Shown here in pieces: positions 1 through 6,146 of a stretch of 9,815 nucleotides of DNA. The DNA is from Pseudopedobacter sp. GTDB lineage: Bacteria > Bacteroidota > Bacteroidia > Sphingobacteriales > Sphingobacteriaceae. Position numbers and translations under genes: made by a program. The stretch spans positions 1 through 9,815 of the forward strand of contig JACMNZ010000028.1 of the NCBI GenBank assembly GCA_014378285.1, in the 5' to 3' direction. The number at the start of each line of letters is the position of its first letter. The stretch's first letter is position 1. The notes beneath the pieces are model-generated. The model did no database searches and was not told where the DNA came from. It saw nothing but the letters and a program-made list of their open reading frames with translations.

Positions 1-1634
1 GAAGCCATTAAAGCATTATCCGTTAATAAATCTTTTGCTTTTTTAAGTTCTAAATCATATTGAAATGCTTGTTGGGCTTTTCCCTTTTCAAAGTAATAAC
101 GTTGGGTAATCTCACTTTCTAAAACTCTTTTTATCTCTGGCTTAAATTCCGTTAAATCCTTCTTCTTACTGTAAGAAACTTTATTTTTCAGATTATCATA
201 TTCTGCTTTAATCTCGTCCCATTTTTTTTCATCTTCAGCATCTTTTTTAAGATTAGCCAAAGTTTGTTCTGTTGCGGTTTGGTAGTTGTAATCTTTACCT
301 TCTAAATAGGTTGTAAAATTTTGATATTCGGCATCGCTCATTTTAAAATTATTTGCTGGAGCAATAGTTGGATGTTTTTTTACAAACTCCGTAGCATAAT
401 CAAAAATATAATACTTGCTCACCAAAACCTGTGTAATTTGATGGAATTTGTAAGGCTCAACATAAATATCAGGATAAATTCCACTTCCGTTATATACAGA
501 ACGGCCAATCTTTGTTTTATAGGCTGTCATTAAAGAATCAGGAATTTTATCTACAGAACCGTCTTCGTTTCTGTGGGTATAATCTAAAGCCTGTATGCAT
601 CTGCCGGAAGGGGTATAATATTTAGCAACCGTAATCTTAACCAAGCTGTTATAAGGCAAATTAAACGTTTGTTGTACTAAGCCTTTCCCAAAACTTCTTT
701 GTCCAATAATTACCGCCCTATCTAAATCTTGTAAAGAGCCTGCAACAATTTCAGAAGCGGAAGCAGAGCGACTGTTTACTAAAACTACTAAAGGAATTTG
801 AGGATCTAAAGGATTGATATAGGTTTTATAGGCTATTGTTTTTTCTGGATTTTTCCCTTTTTGCACCACAACTTCTACATCTCTATCTACAAAAAGATTA
901 ACGATTTTTACTGCTTCTTGTAAGATACCGCCGCCGTTATATCTTAAATCCAAAATCAAGCCTTTAGGGTTATTTTTATTGATATCTAAAAGCGCATCCT
1001 TTACTTCCTGACCAGAATTTTCTAAAAATTTATCTAATTTAATGTACCCAATATTGCCATCTAAGATCCCAGAATAACTCACATTTGGTTGGCTAATCTC
1101 TGCTCTGTTTAAAATTTTCTCAATTATTTTTGCATCCCTTAGAACCACAATCTTAAGCGGTGTTTCTTTTGGACCTTTTAATAGCTGACTAATTTGATCG
1201 TTACTTTTATTTAAAACTTTTTCATTATCGATAGAAATCACTTCGTCACCTGCTCTTATATCTGCTTTTTGTGCAGGATATCCCTCAAAAGGATCAGAGA
1301 TAAAAAGCCTTCCGTTTCTATGAATTACACCTGCCCCGATGCCACCATATTGGGTACTTACATATTTCATTTTGTAATCCTCAATCTCAGATTCTGGAAC
1401 AAATTCAGTATAAGGATCCAAATTATCTAACATGGCATCAATCCCGTTTCGCATCAATTTAGCCGAACTTAATTCATCTACATAATTGATATTAAGTTCT
1501 TTATATACAGAAGCAAAAATATCTAGGTTCTTGGATATTTGAAAAAGGTCTTCTTTGAAAGAAAATGTAAGTGCCGCAAAAGCAATTAAACCAATGCTGA
1601 TGCTCAGTTTAATATTATTTTTAAATATTCCCAT
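1..1634 (-). CDS. ctpA: Carboxy-terminal processing (tail-specific) protease, S41 family with PDZ domain; 3' end cut by window edge
   Basis: This is a periplasm-facing serine protease that cleaves proteins near their C-termini. The visible 544 residues begin with a short basic stretch and a hydrophobic segment (about residues 9-25), which reads as a signal peptide or membrane anchor. A PDZ domain follows at about 95-167 (YGGIGAG, then RAGDEVISID). The S41 core carries LDLRYNGGG at 228-236, the SASASE block with nucleophile Ser292, and SFGKGLVQ with Lys317 and Gln321. The +25 and +29 spacing of Lys and Gln from Ser matches the family's Ser/Lys(/Gln) arrangement, so the enzyme should be active. 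After about residue 430 there is a helical, Lys/Glu-rich C-terminal extension still open at base 1, so the stop codon lies outside. The ATG at 1634 is the only start that keeps the whole signal segment; no clear ribosome binding site precedes it. The native substrate cannot be inferred. The family call is firm; the symbol is by analogy. Confidence 0.93.
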   Translation of the reverse strand, partial: MGIFKNNIKLSISIGLIAFAALTFSFKEDLFQISKNLDIFASVYKELNINYVDELSSAKLMRNGIDAMLDNLDPYTEFVPESEIEDYKMKYVSTQYGGIGAGVIHRNGRLFISDPFEGYPAQKADIRAGDEVISIDNEKVLNKSNDQISQLLKGPKETPLKIVVLRDAKIIEKILNRAEISQPNVSYSGILDGNIGYIKLDKFLENSGQEVKDALLDINKNNPKGLILDLRYNGGGILQEAVKIVNLFVDRDVEVVVQKGKNPEKTIAYKTYINPLDPQIPLVVLVNSRSASASEIVAGSLQDLDRAVIIGQRSFGKGLVQQTFNLPYNSLVKITVAKYYTPSGRCIQALDYTHRNEDGSVDKIPDSLMTAYKTKIGRSVYNGSGIYPDIYVEPYKFHQITQVLVSKYYIFDYATEFVKKHPTIAPANNFKMSDAEYQNFTTYLEGKDYNYQTATEQTLANLKKDAEDEKKWDEIKAEYDNLKNKVSYSKKKDLTEFKPEIKRVLESEITQRYYFEKGKAQQAFQYDLELKKAKDLLTDNALMA

Positions 1635-1778
1635 ATCCGTACAATGTTTCTAAATTACAAATTAGAACGGAATATTTATATAGATGGGATAAGAGGGCTA
1701 AAAAAAATGTTTAAATTAATATTAGAATGATCTTAAGATTAACGAGATTTTTATAAACCCAATATCTTGCGGCTTTAA

Positions 1779-1802
1779 TTTTTCTTAATTCCTTAATGGT
1801 AG
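1779..1802 (+). repeat. A/T-rich direct repeat, copy 1
   Basis: These 24 bases match 1857-1880 at 22 positions, with an offset of 78. The shared text is TTTTTCTTAAT, then a short variable part, then TTAATGGTAG. Weaker similarity continues to the right into GAAAA/TGAAA-rich sequence, suggesting a unit of 35-40 bases. It resembles the short intergenic repeats common in Bacteroidota genomes, but genome-wide copy number cannot be seen here. Confidence 0.65.
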
Positions 1803-1826
1803 AAAATGAAACACTAAGGAGTTAAG
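1784..1826. repeat. Imperfect inverted repeat, 15-base arms
   Basis: Arm 1784-1798 (CTTAATTCCTTAATG) pairs with 1812-1826 (CACTAAGGAGTTAAG) around a 13-base loop. Read on the plus strand there are 13 Watson-Crick pairs, one T-G wobble (1789/1821) and one mismatch (1796/1814). The left arm is itself part of direct repeat copy 1. No T-tract follows the plus-strand hairpin, so it is not an evident terminator. It could be an mRNA structure, a protein site or a small repeat element. Confidence 0.6.
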
Positions 1827-1856
1827 GTTGATTAAGCCTGCCTTATTTTTTTAATA

Positions 1857-1880
1857 TTTTTCTTAATGCTTTAATGGTAG
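1857..1880 (+). repeat. A/T-rich direct repeat, copy 2
   Basis: This is the second copy of the unit at 1779-1802, in the same orientation. It differs at two internal bases (G for T at 1868, T for C at 1870). Unlike copy 1, it is not followed by a complementary arm, so it does not form the long hairpin. Confidence 0.65.
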
Positions 1881-2025
1881 TGAAAAAACATCTGAATTAG
1901 GATTGAAATGATTTTAGGATTTTCTTGATTCTAGCAGGGCTAAATTAGGTTGTTGTATACACGTAATTGGTATTTTAAAAAAAATTTAAACACGCTTTAA
2001 AACTATATCTTTTGGCAAGTAAGCC

Positions 2026-2052
2026 AAAAAAACTTCCCGACTACTGGCGGGA
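2026..2052 (-). terminator. Probable Rho-independent terminator of the LUD-domain gene
   Basis: Read on the minus strand, TCCCG (2052-2048) pairs with CGGGA (2039-2035) around an 8-base loop. Two or three bases later there is a run of seven T (2032-2026). It lies about 75 bases past the stop of the LUD-domain gene, in the right direction. The stem is only five pairs but GC-rich in an A/T-rich setting. A second small hairpin, TAACG/CGTTA (2069-2065 with 2057-2053), abuts it upstream. Confidence 0.6.
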
Positions 2053-2126
2053 TAACGCTTCAATCGTTAACGAAAAAAATAAAAATACATTTCCCAAAGA
2101 GTCATTTTTTGGTAAGTTAAAGCGCC

Positions 2127-2771
2127 CTATTTACTATCGTCTAATAGGAAAACATAAAGTTCTTTAGGGCCATGAGCTCCCAAAACTAAAGTTTTTTCAA
2201 TATCTGCTGTACGGCTTGGACCCGTAATATTAGAAATCATAGAAGGTAAATTGCTGCCGTATTTTTTCTTGATAATGTTAAAACCATCTTTTAAATCCAT
2301 TACTATTTGAGAAGTGTAAGCAACCACAACATGAGCGTGAGGATAAATGCTTAATCGTCTACCGGCCGCATTTCCATTACTTACCATAATTGATCCGTTT
2401 CTTGCAATTAGGCTTTCGCAAAGCGTTAAACCAACTTCTGCTAATTCAAAATCTTTATCGGTAGCATAAAAAGGATATTCGTAAGTATTTAATAATTCTT
2501 GCAGCTGAGGTTCCCAACAATAGATCTTTCGCCATTTTTTTTCTTCGGCCAAAAGTAAGATGTTTTCTATAAATGAGATTTCATCTTCACAATAAACAAA
2601 CTGACCTGAAACTCTTGTAAATTCTTCGGCAAAAACAACTTCTAGTGATTCTGTAGTAGGAGGATAAAAGGGTAAGTCTTCTAAATTAGGATAAGGATTT
2701 TCTCTTTTCTCTAAAAGTGCTTTTCTTATTTTTTTTAATAAACGCTCTTTTGAAGTGGTACTTTCCTTCAT
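2127..2771 (-). CDS. LUD-domain protein, LutC/YkgG family
   Basis: A soluble 214-residue protein with one LUD domain (the former DUF162 fold), the family of the LutC subunit of the lactate oxidation complex. The N-terminus is helical and basic (KERLLKKIRKALLEKR, about 8-23). The diagnostic C-terminal half has AEVGLTLCES followed by the RNGSIMVSNG turn (about 111-133), PHAHVVVAYTSQIV (144-157), GPSRTADIE (184-192) and GAHGP (198-202), ending in a YVFLLDD strand. Length is normal for LutC-like proteins. The usual partners LutA and LutB (iron-sulfur subunits) are not next to it; it instead follows ftsH, so a role in lactate use cannot be assumed. The start at 2771 is only about 27 bases past the T-tract of a terminator, leaving little room for its own promoter. 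Family call firm, function uncertain. Confidence 0.9.
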   Translation of the reverse strand: MKESTTSKERLLKKIRKALLEKRENPYPNLEDLPFYPPTTESLEVVFAEEFTRVSGQFVYCEDEISFIENILLLAEEKKWRKIYCWEPQLQELLNTYEYPFYATDKDFELAEVGLTLCESLIARNGSIMVSNGNAAGRRLSIYPHAHVVVAYTSQIVMDLKDGFNIIKKKYGSNLPSMISNITGPSRTADIEKTLVLGAHGPKELYVFLLDDSK

Positions 2772-2797
2772 GTAAAATTTTTAACGGGGTTGATGGT

Positions 2798-2836
2798 AAA
2801 AAAATAGCCCAAGTTTAACAAACTTGAGCTATTTTT
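2798..2836 (-). terminator. Strong stem-loop with T-tract between ftsH and the LUD-domain gene
   Basis: Arms 2800-2808 plus 2810-2816 pair with 2820-2826 plus 2828-2836 around a 3-base loop. On the minus strand the one non-Watson-Crick position (2809/2827) becomes a U-G wobble, giving an unbroken stem of about 17 pairs ending in a run of seven T (2804-2798). On the plus strand the same position is a C-A mismatch. It begins only 6 bases past the ftsH stop codon and ends about 27 bases before the LUD gene start. It should end or attenuate ftsH transcription. Confidence 0.8.
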
Positions 2837-2842
2837 AATTTA

Positions 2843-4927
2843 TTATTTTGAGTCTGAAGACTGCAACGGCTCGGTAGAGTCTCCCACGGGCTCAGGATGA
2901 ATGTTTTCTGCTATAACACCTTGCTCTCCACCTTCTTTACCGTTTACAAATTCATCATAAGTGGTGCGGTTATCAAACGGACGTTTACCTAAAATCTCTT
3001 CCAAATCACTTTGGTACAATATTTCTTTTTCTAAAAGCTTAACGGCCAAAGCTTCTAAACCATCTCTTTTTTCGATAAGAAGAGCTTTAGTTTTTGTGTA
3101 GATATCTCTAATTAAATCTCTAACCTCAGAGTCAATCAATTCTGCAGTTTTATCAGAATACGGCTTATTAAAATTGTATTCATTACCGTTATCATTAAAA
3201 GAAATATTACCTACTTTTTCACTCATACCGTAAACTGTAACCATTGCATAAGCTAATTTTGTGATTCGTTCTAAATCGTTTTGAGCACCTGTAGAGATTT
3301 TTCCAAAAGTAATATCTTCTGCAACTCTACCTCCCATTGTCATACACATTCCATCAGAAAGTTGTTCTGTTGTATATAAAAACTGTTCTTTTGGTAAATA
3401 TTGTGCATAACCTAAAGCTGCAACGCCGCGAGGAACGATAGAAACTTTTACCAAAGGATCTGCATGCTCTAAAAACCATCCAGCAATTGCGTGACCTGCT
3501 TCGTGATAGGCAACAATCTTTTTCTCTTCTGGAGAGATAATCTTGTTTTTCTTTTCTAAACCTCCAATCACCCTATCAACCGCATCTTGAAAATCTTGCA
3601 TATCTACTGCCTCTTTATTTCTACGGGCAGCAATTAAAGCCGCTTCATTACAAACGTTGGCAATTTCTGCTCCAGCAAAACCAGGAGTTTGAGCAGATAA
3701 TTTTTTAGGATCAACACCCTCAGCTAATTTTAATGGCTGCAAGTGAACTTTAAATATTTGTTGACGACCAACTAAATCAGGCTTATCAATTGATATTTGT
3801 CTATCAAAACGCCCAGGTCTTAATAATGCAGAGTCCAAAACATCTGGTCTGTTTGTGGCGGCCAGTATAATAATTCCAGAATCGGTACCGAAACCATCCA
3901 TTTCTACCAATAGTTGGTTCAATGTGTTTTCGCGTTCATCATTACCACCAACCATGCTATTCTTACCACGAGCTCTACCAATGGCATCAATCTCATCAAT
4001 AAAAATAATACAAGGCGCTTTATCTTTTGCTTGCTTAAACAAATCCCTTACTCTAGAGGCTCCAACACCTACAAACATCTCCACAAAATCAGAACCTGAA
4101 AGTGAGAAGAAAGGAACTTGTGCTTCACCAGCAACAGCTTTAGCCATCAAGGTTTTACCAGTACCGGGAGAACCAACTAATAAGGCACCTTTAGGGATTT
4201 TACCTCCTAAGTTGGTGTATTTTGTGGGATTTTTAAGAAAATCTACGATTTCCATAACCTCCTGTTTTGCTTCTTCTAATCCGGCAACATCGCTAAAAGT
4301 GATGCTAACTTGAGATTCTTTGTCAAAAAGAGTGGCTTTTGATTTACCGATGTTAAATAACTGACCACCAGCGCCGCCTCCGGCACCGCCACCCATTCTT
4401 TTCATGATAAATATCCAAACTACTACAAATATCCCGATAGGAACTATGAATGACCAAAAAAGTGAAGAGAATGGACTTGTCCTAGACTCATAACTTAAAG
4501 GTACTTTTTGCTCTTCAGTATAATCCTTTTCCGATTCTTTTAAACGGATTTGTAAGGACTCGAAAGAACCATCAGTAAAATAATATTGAGGGTTACTACC
4601 GCTTATAGAAAAGTTGTTGCGTTCTTTTAAATCTTTATACTTAGCATCTGACAGCCTGTCCTTTTTGATGTAAACCTCTGCCACTACCAAATCTTCTTGT
4701 TTATAGGCAATTAGCTTTTCTACATCTCCGTTTTTTAGCATTTCGTTTTCAAACTTTTGGTAAGTTATTAAACGGGCGTTGTTGCTACTCATAAAAAATT
4801 GAATTCCTAAAATGACCAAAATTACAATTCCATAAACCCACATAATGTTAAACTTAGGTGGTTTTGGAATTATTTTTTTACCTGGAACTTTTTTTATTTG
4901 TTTCTTTTTATCTAAACTTTCTTTCAT
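2843..4927 (-). CDS. ftsH: ATP-dependent zinc metalloprotease FtsH
   Basis: A membrane-anchored AAA+ protease that unfolds and degrades damaged or regulatory membrane and soluble proteins, acting as a hexamer facing the cytoplasm. Order: basic cytosolic N-terminus, first membrane helix (about 29-47), periplasmic domain, second membrane helix (about 155-177), a Gly-rich linker (179-188), the AAA+ module and the M41 protease domain. Visible motifs are Walker A GSPGTGKT (252-259), pore loop FVGVGA (285-290), Walker B IIFIDEID (307-314), second region of homology with Arg370 and Arg373, and zinc site HEAGH (475-479) with the third ligand probably Asp551. The 694-residue length is normal. Walker A has Ser253 where Pro is most usual, but the Gly, Lys and Thr residues remain. 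The acidic tail after about 655 looks disordered. The gene starts 23 bases after rsfS, probably in the same transcript. Confidence 0.98.
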   Translation of the reverse strand: MKESLDKKKQIKKVPGKKIIPKPPKFNIMWVYGIVILVILGIQFFMSSNNARLITYQKFENEMLKNGDVEKLIAYKQEDLVVAEVYIKKDRLSDAKYKDLKERNNFSISGSNPQYYFTDGSFESLQIRLKESEKDYTEEQKVPLSYESRTSPFSSLFWSFIVPIGIFVVVWIFIMKRMGGGAGGGAGGQLFNIGKSKATLFDKESQVSITFSDVAGLEEAKQEVMEIVDFLKNPTKYTNLGGKIPKGALLVGSPGTGKTLMAKAVAGEAQVPFFSLSGSDFVEMFVGVGASRVRDLFKQAKDKAPCIIFIDEIDAIGRARGKNSMVGGNDERENTLNQLLVEMDGFGTDSGIIILAATNRPDVLDSALLRPGRFDRQISIDKPDLVGRQQIFKVHLQPLKLAEGVDPKKLSAQTPGFAGAEIANVCNEAALIAARRNKEAVDMQDFQDAVDRVIGGLEKKNKIISPEEKKIVAYHEAGHAIAGWFLEHADPLVKVSIVPRGVAALGYAQYLPKEQFLYTTEQLSDGMCMTMGGRVAEDITFGKISTGAQNDLERITKLAYAMVTVYGMSEKVGNISFNDNGNEYNFNKPYSDKTAELIDSEVRDLIRDIYTKTKALLIEKRDGLEALAVKLLEKEILYQSDLEEILGKRPFDNRTTYDEFVNGKEGGEQGVIAENIHPEPVGDSTEPLQSSDSK

Positions 4928-4950
4928 CTCGTTTTTGTTTTGGCTTAATA

Positions 4951-5328
4951 TTAAGCACTTTTATAGTGTTTAAACTCTGCATCTCCCCACAAATCTTCAA
5001 GGCCATAAAAAGCCCTTTTATCAGTTCTAAAAATATGTACTACCACATCAAAATAATCTAACAGAATCCACTCCGCATATTGTAAACCTTCTTTTTTGTA
5101 TGGGTCTTGTCCAGTTGCTTCAAAAACTTCTTTCTCCACACTATCAGCTATCGCTTTAATCTGAGTAGAAGATTCGGCATGACAAATAACAAAATAATCG
5201 GCAACGGAACTGTGGATATTTTTTAAATCCAATCTCACTATATCATTCCCTTTTTTTTCTTGAATACCATGGATAATAATTTCAGAAAAACTTGTGGAGG
5301 GTAGGTTAGCGTTTTTATTTTTTACCAT
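4951..5328 (-). CDS. rsfS: Ribosomal silencing factor RsfS (Iojap/YbeB family)
   Basis: A small cytosolic protein that binds ribosomal protein uL14 of the large subunit and blocks joining with the small subunit, lowering translation when nutrients are short. The single domain covers about residues 12-118. Family signatures are VRLDLKNIHSSVADYFVICHA (31-51; hydrophobic strand with SVADYFVI), SSTQIKAIADSVE (53-65), the EWILLDYFDVVVHIF strand (86-100) and FYGLEDLWGDAE (107-118). At 125 residues it is of usual size. The ATG at 5328 is the first in frame and gives a short, Asn/Lys-rich leader before the domain. It is the first gene of the leftward set with ftsH 23 bases behind, and it diverges from birA across a 46-base gap. 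Its own promoter must lie partly within the start of birA; only a weak TAnnTTTG-like box is visible there (minus strand, 5385-5378). Confidence 0.95.
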   Translation of the reverse strand: MVKNKNANLPSTSFSEIIIHGIQEKKGNDIVRLDLKNIHSSVADYFVICHAESSTQIKAIADSVEKEVFEATGQDPYKKEGLQYAEWILLDYFDVVVHIFRTDKRAFYGLEDLWGDAEFKHYKSA

Positions 5329-5338
5329 TAAAAAGATT

Positions 5339-5346
5339 TAGTTTTG
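5339..5346 (+). promoter_or_regulatory. Candidate -7 box of the birA operon promoter
   Basis: TAGTTTTG is an exact match to the Bacteroidota -7 consensus TAnnTTTG. It sits in the short gap between the divergent rsfS and birA genes. It would place transcription start near 5353, about 20 bases before the TTG start of birA. No clear TTG is seen at the expected upstream distance, so the match rests on the -7 box alone. Confidence 0.4.
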
Positions 5347-5374
5347 AGCTATATTATTAATTTTATAGAGCACT

Positions 5375-6145
5375 TTGCAAAATAACACATTTTTAACACT
5401 ATTTGTTGGACAAACCATTGTAAAATTATCAGAAGTAGATTCCACAAACACCTATGTTAAAGAATTACTTTCAAATTCTAAGCCATTGCTTGATGGTACT
5501 GTTATTATGGCAGACCATCAATTTGAGGGCAGGGGGCAAAGTAATAACGTTTGGGAAAGTAAACCGGGAGAAAACCTTACCTTAAGCATTTATTTAAATC
5601 CATCTTTTTTAGCCGTAAACCTTCAATTTGAGTTGAATAAAGCAATTTGTTTGGGTATTACGGATTACTTGATTTCTCTTTTAGGCGATGATTGCAAAAT
5701 CAAATGGCCAAACGATATCTATTATCAAGATAAAAAGATAGGCGGAATTCTTATTGAAAATGTTACAAAGGGTTATCAATTAAAGGATAGCATTGTGGGG
5801 ATTGGGCTCAATATCAACCAAAAAGAATTTGGAGAATTAAATAACAGGGCAAGTTCTCTATCAAAAATCTTACATCAGGATTATGACTTAGATAAATTAT
5901 TAGCCCAAATTTGCAATTCAATAGAAAAACGCTACCTGCAGCTAAAAGCAACAAAATTAGAATTATTAAATGCTGATTACACAGCCCGACTTTTTAGGTT
6001 AAATGAACCTTACCTATTTAAAATTGATGAGCAGATAATTTTAGGTACAATAAAAGGAGTTAATAATAACGGACGCTTAATAGTTGGAATGGAAAAAGGA
6101 ATTAGAGAGTTTGATTTAAAGGAGATTACATTCATATTTAATTGA
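5375..6145 (+). CDS. birA: Biotin--[acetyl-CoA-carboxylase] ligase, ligase-only form, TTG start
   Basis: This cytosolic enzyme activates biotin with ATP and attaches it to the biotin carrier domain of carboxylases such as acetyl-CoA carboxylase. The 256 residues hold a catalytic domain (about 15-185) and a small SH3-like C-terminal domain (about 205-254). Visible motifs are VDSTNTY (21-27), the biotinyl-AMP loop GRGQSNNVW (52-60), KWPND (110-114), KKIGGILIE with catalytic-type Lys121, and GIGLNIN (142-148). There is no N-terminal helix-turn-helix, so it is a class I enzyme and not a repressor of biotin genes. The start is TTG. An in-frame TAG lies at 5366-5368, and the first in-frame ATG encodes residue 45, which would remove the VDSTN motif, so TTG at 5375 is the only sensible common start codon. 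First gene of the tight rightward set. Confidence 0.95.
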   Translation: MQNNTFLTLFVGQTIVKLSEVDSTNTYVKELLSNSKPLLDGTVIMADHQFEGRGQSNNVWESKPGENLTLSIYLNPSFLAVNLQFELNKAICLGITDYLISLLGDDCKIKWPNDIYYQDKKIGGILIENVTKGYQLKDSIVGIGLNINQKEFGELNNRASSLSKILHQDYDLDKLLAQICNSIEKRYLQLKATKLELLNADYTARLFRLNEPYLFKIDEQIILGTIKGVNNNGRLIVGMEKGIREFDLKEITFIFN

Positions 6146-6146
6146 G

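Larger units (their letters stand above)
1635..2126. other. 492-base intergenic region without a gene: repeats and hairpins
   Basis: This lies between the 5' end of ctpA and the 3' end of the LUD-domain gene, both read leftwards, so it should hold the terminator of the latter and the promoter of the former. No reading frame on either strand looks protein-like, and stops are dense. From left to right it contains a 10-base palindrome ATCTTAAGAT (1730-1739), two copies of an A/T-rich repeat (1779-1802 and 1857-1880), a long hairpin (1784-1826), a run of GATT words (1901-1930), and several small inverted repeats with a terminator-like T-tract (2010-2072). For a ctpA promoter the nearest thing on the minus strand is TAATTTG, about 25 bases before the ATG. 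It is one base short of TAnnTTTG and has no clear upstream TTG. Confidence 0.7.

Noticed and set aside
321..533. 70-codon plus-strand frame opposite the S41 peptidase
   Set aside because: It is antisense to the C-terminal part of ctpA, whose own frame is continuous and matches the family.
1640..1680. TAATTTG on the minus strand as the ctpA promoter -7 box
   Set aside because: It is one base short of TAnnTTTG and has no TTG at a suitable distance. In such A/T-rich sequence a partial match is expected by chance, so it is mentioned but not listed as a feature.
2010..2029. TTTTGGC/GCCAAAA hairpin as a bidirectional terminator
   Set aside because: The plus strand has A rather than T after the stem, and no plus-strand gene ends nearby. 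On the minus strand the T-run comes before the hairpin, where it serves the neighbouring TCCCG/CGGGA stem.
3855..4313. 152-codon open frame on the plus strand opposite ftsH
   Set aside because: It lies wholly antisense to the conserved AAA+ region of ftsH, and its translation is low-complexity (Ser/Pro/Ile-rich) with no family signature. It is a shadow of ftsH coding.
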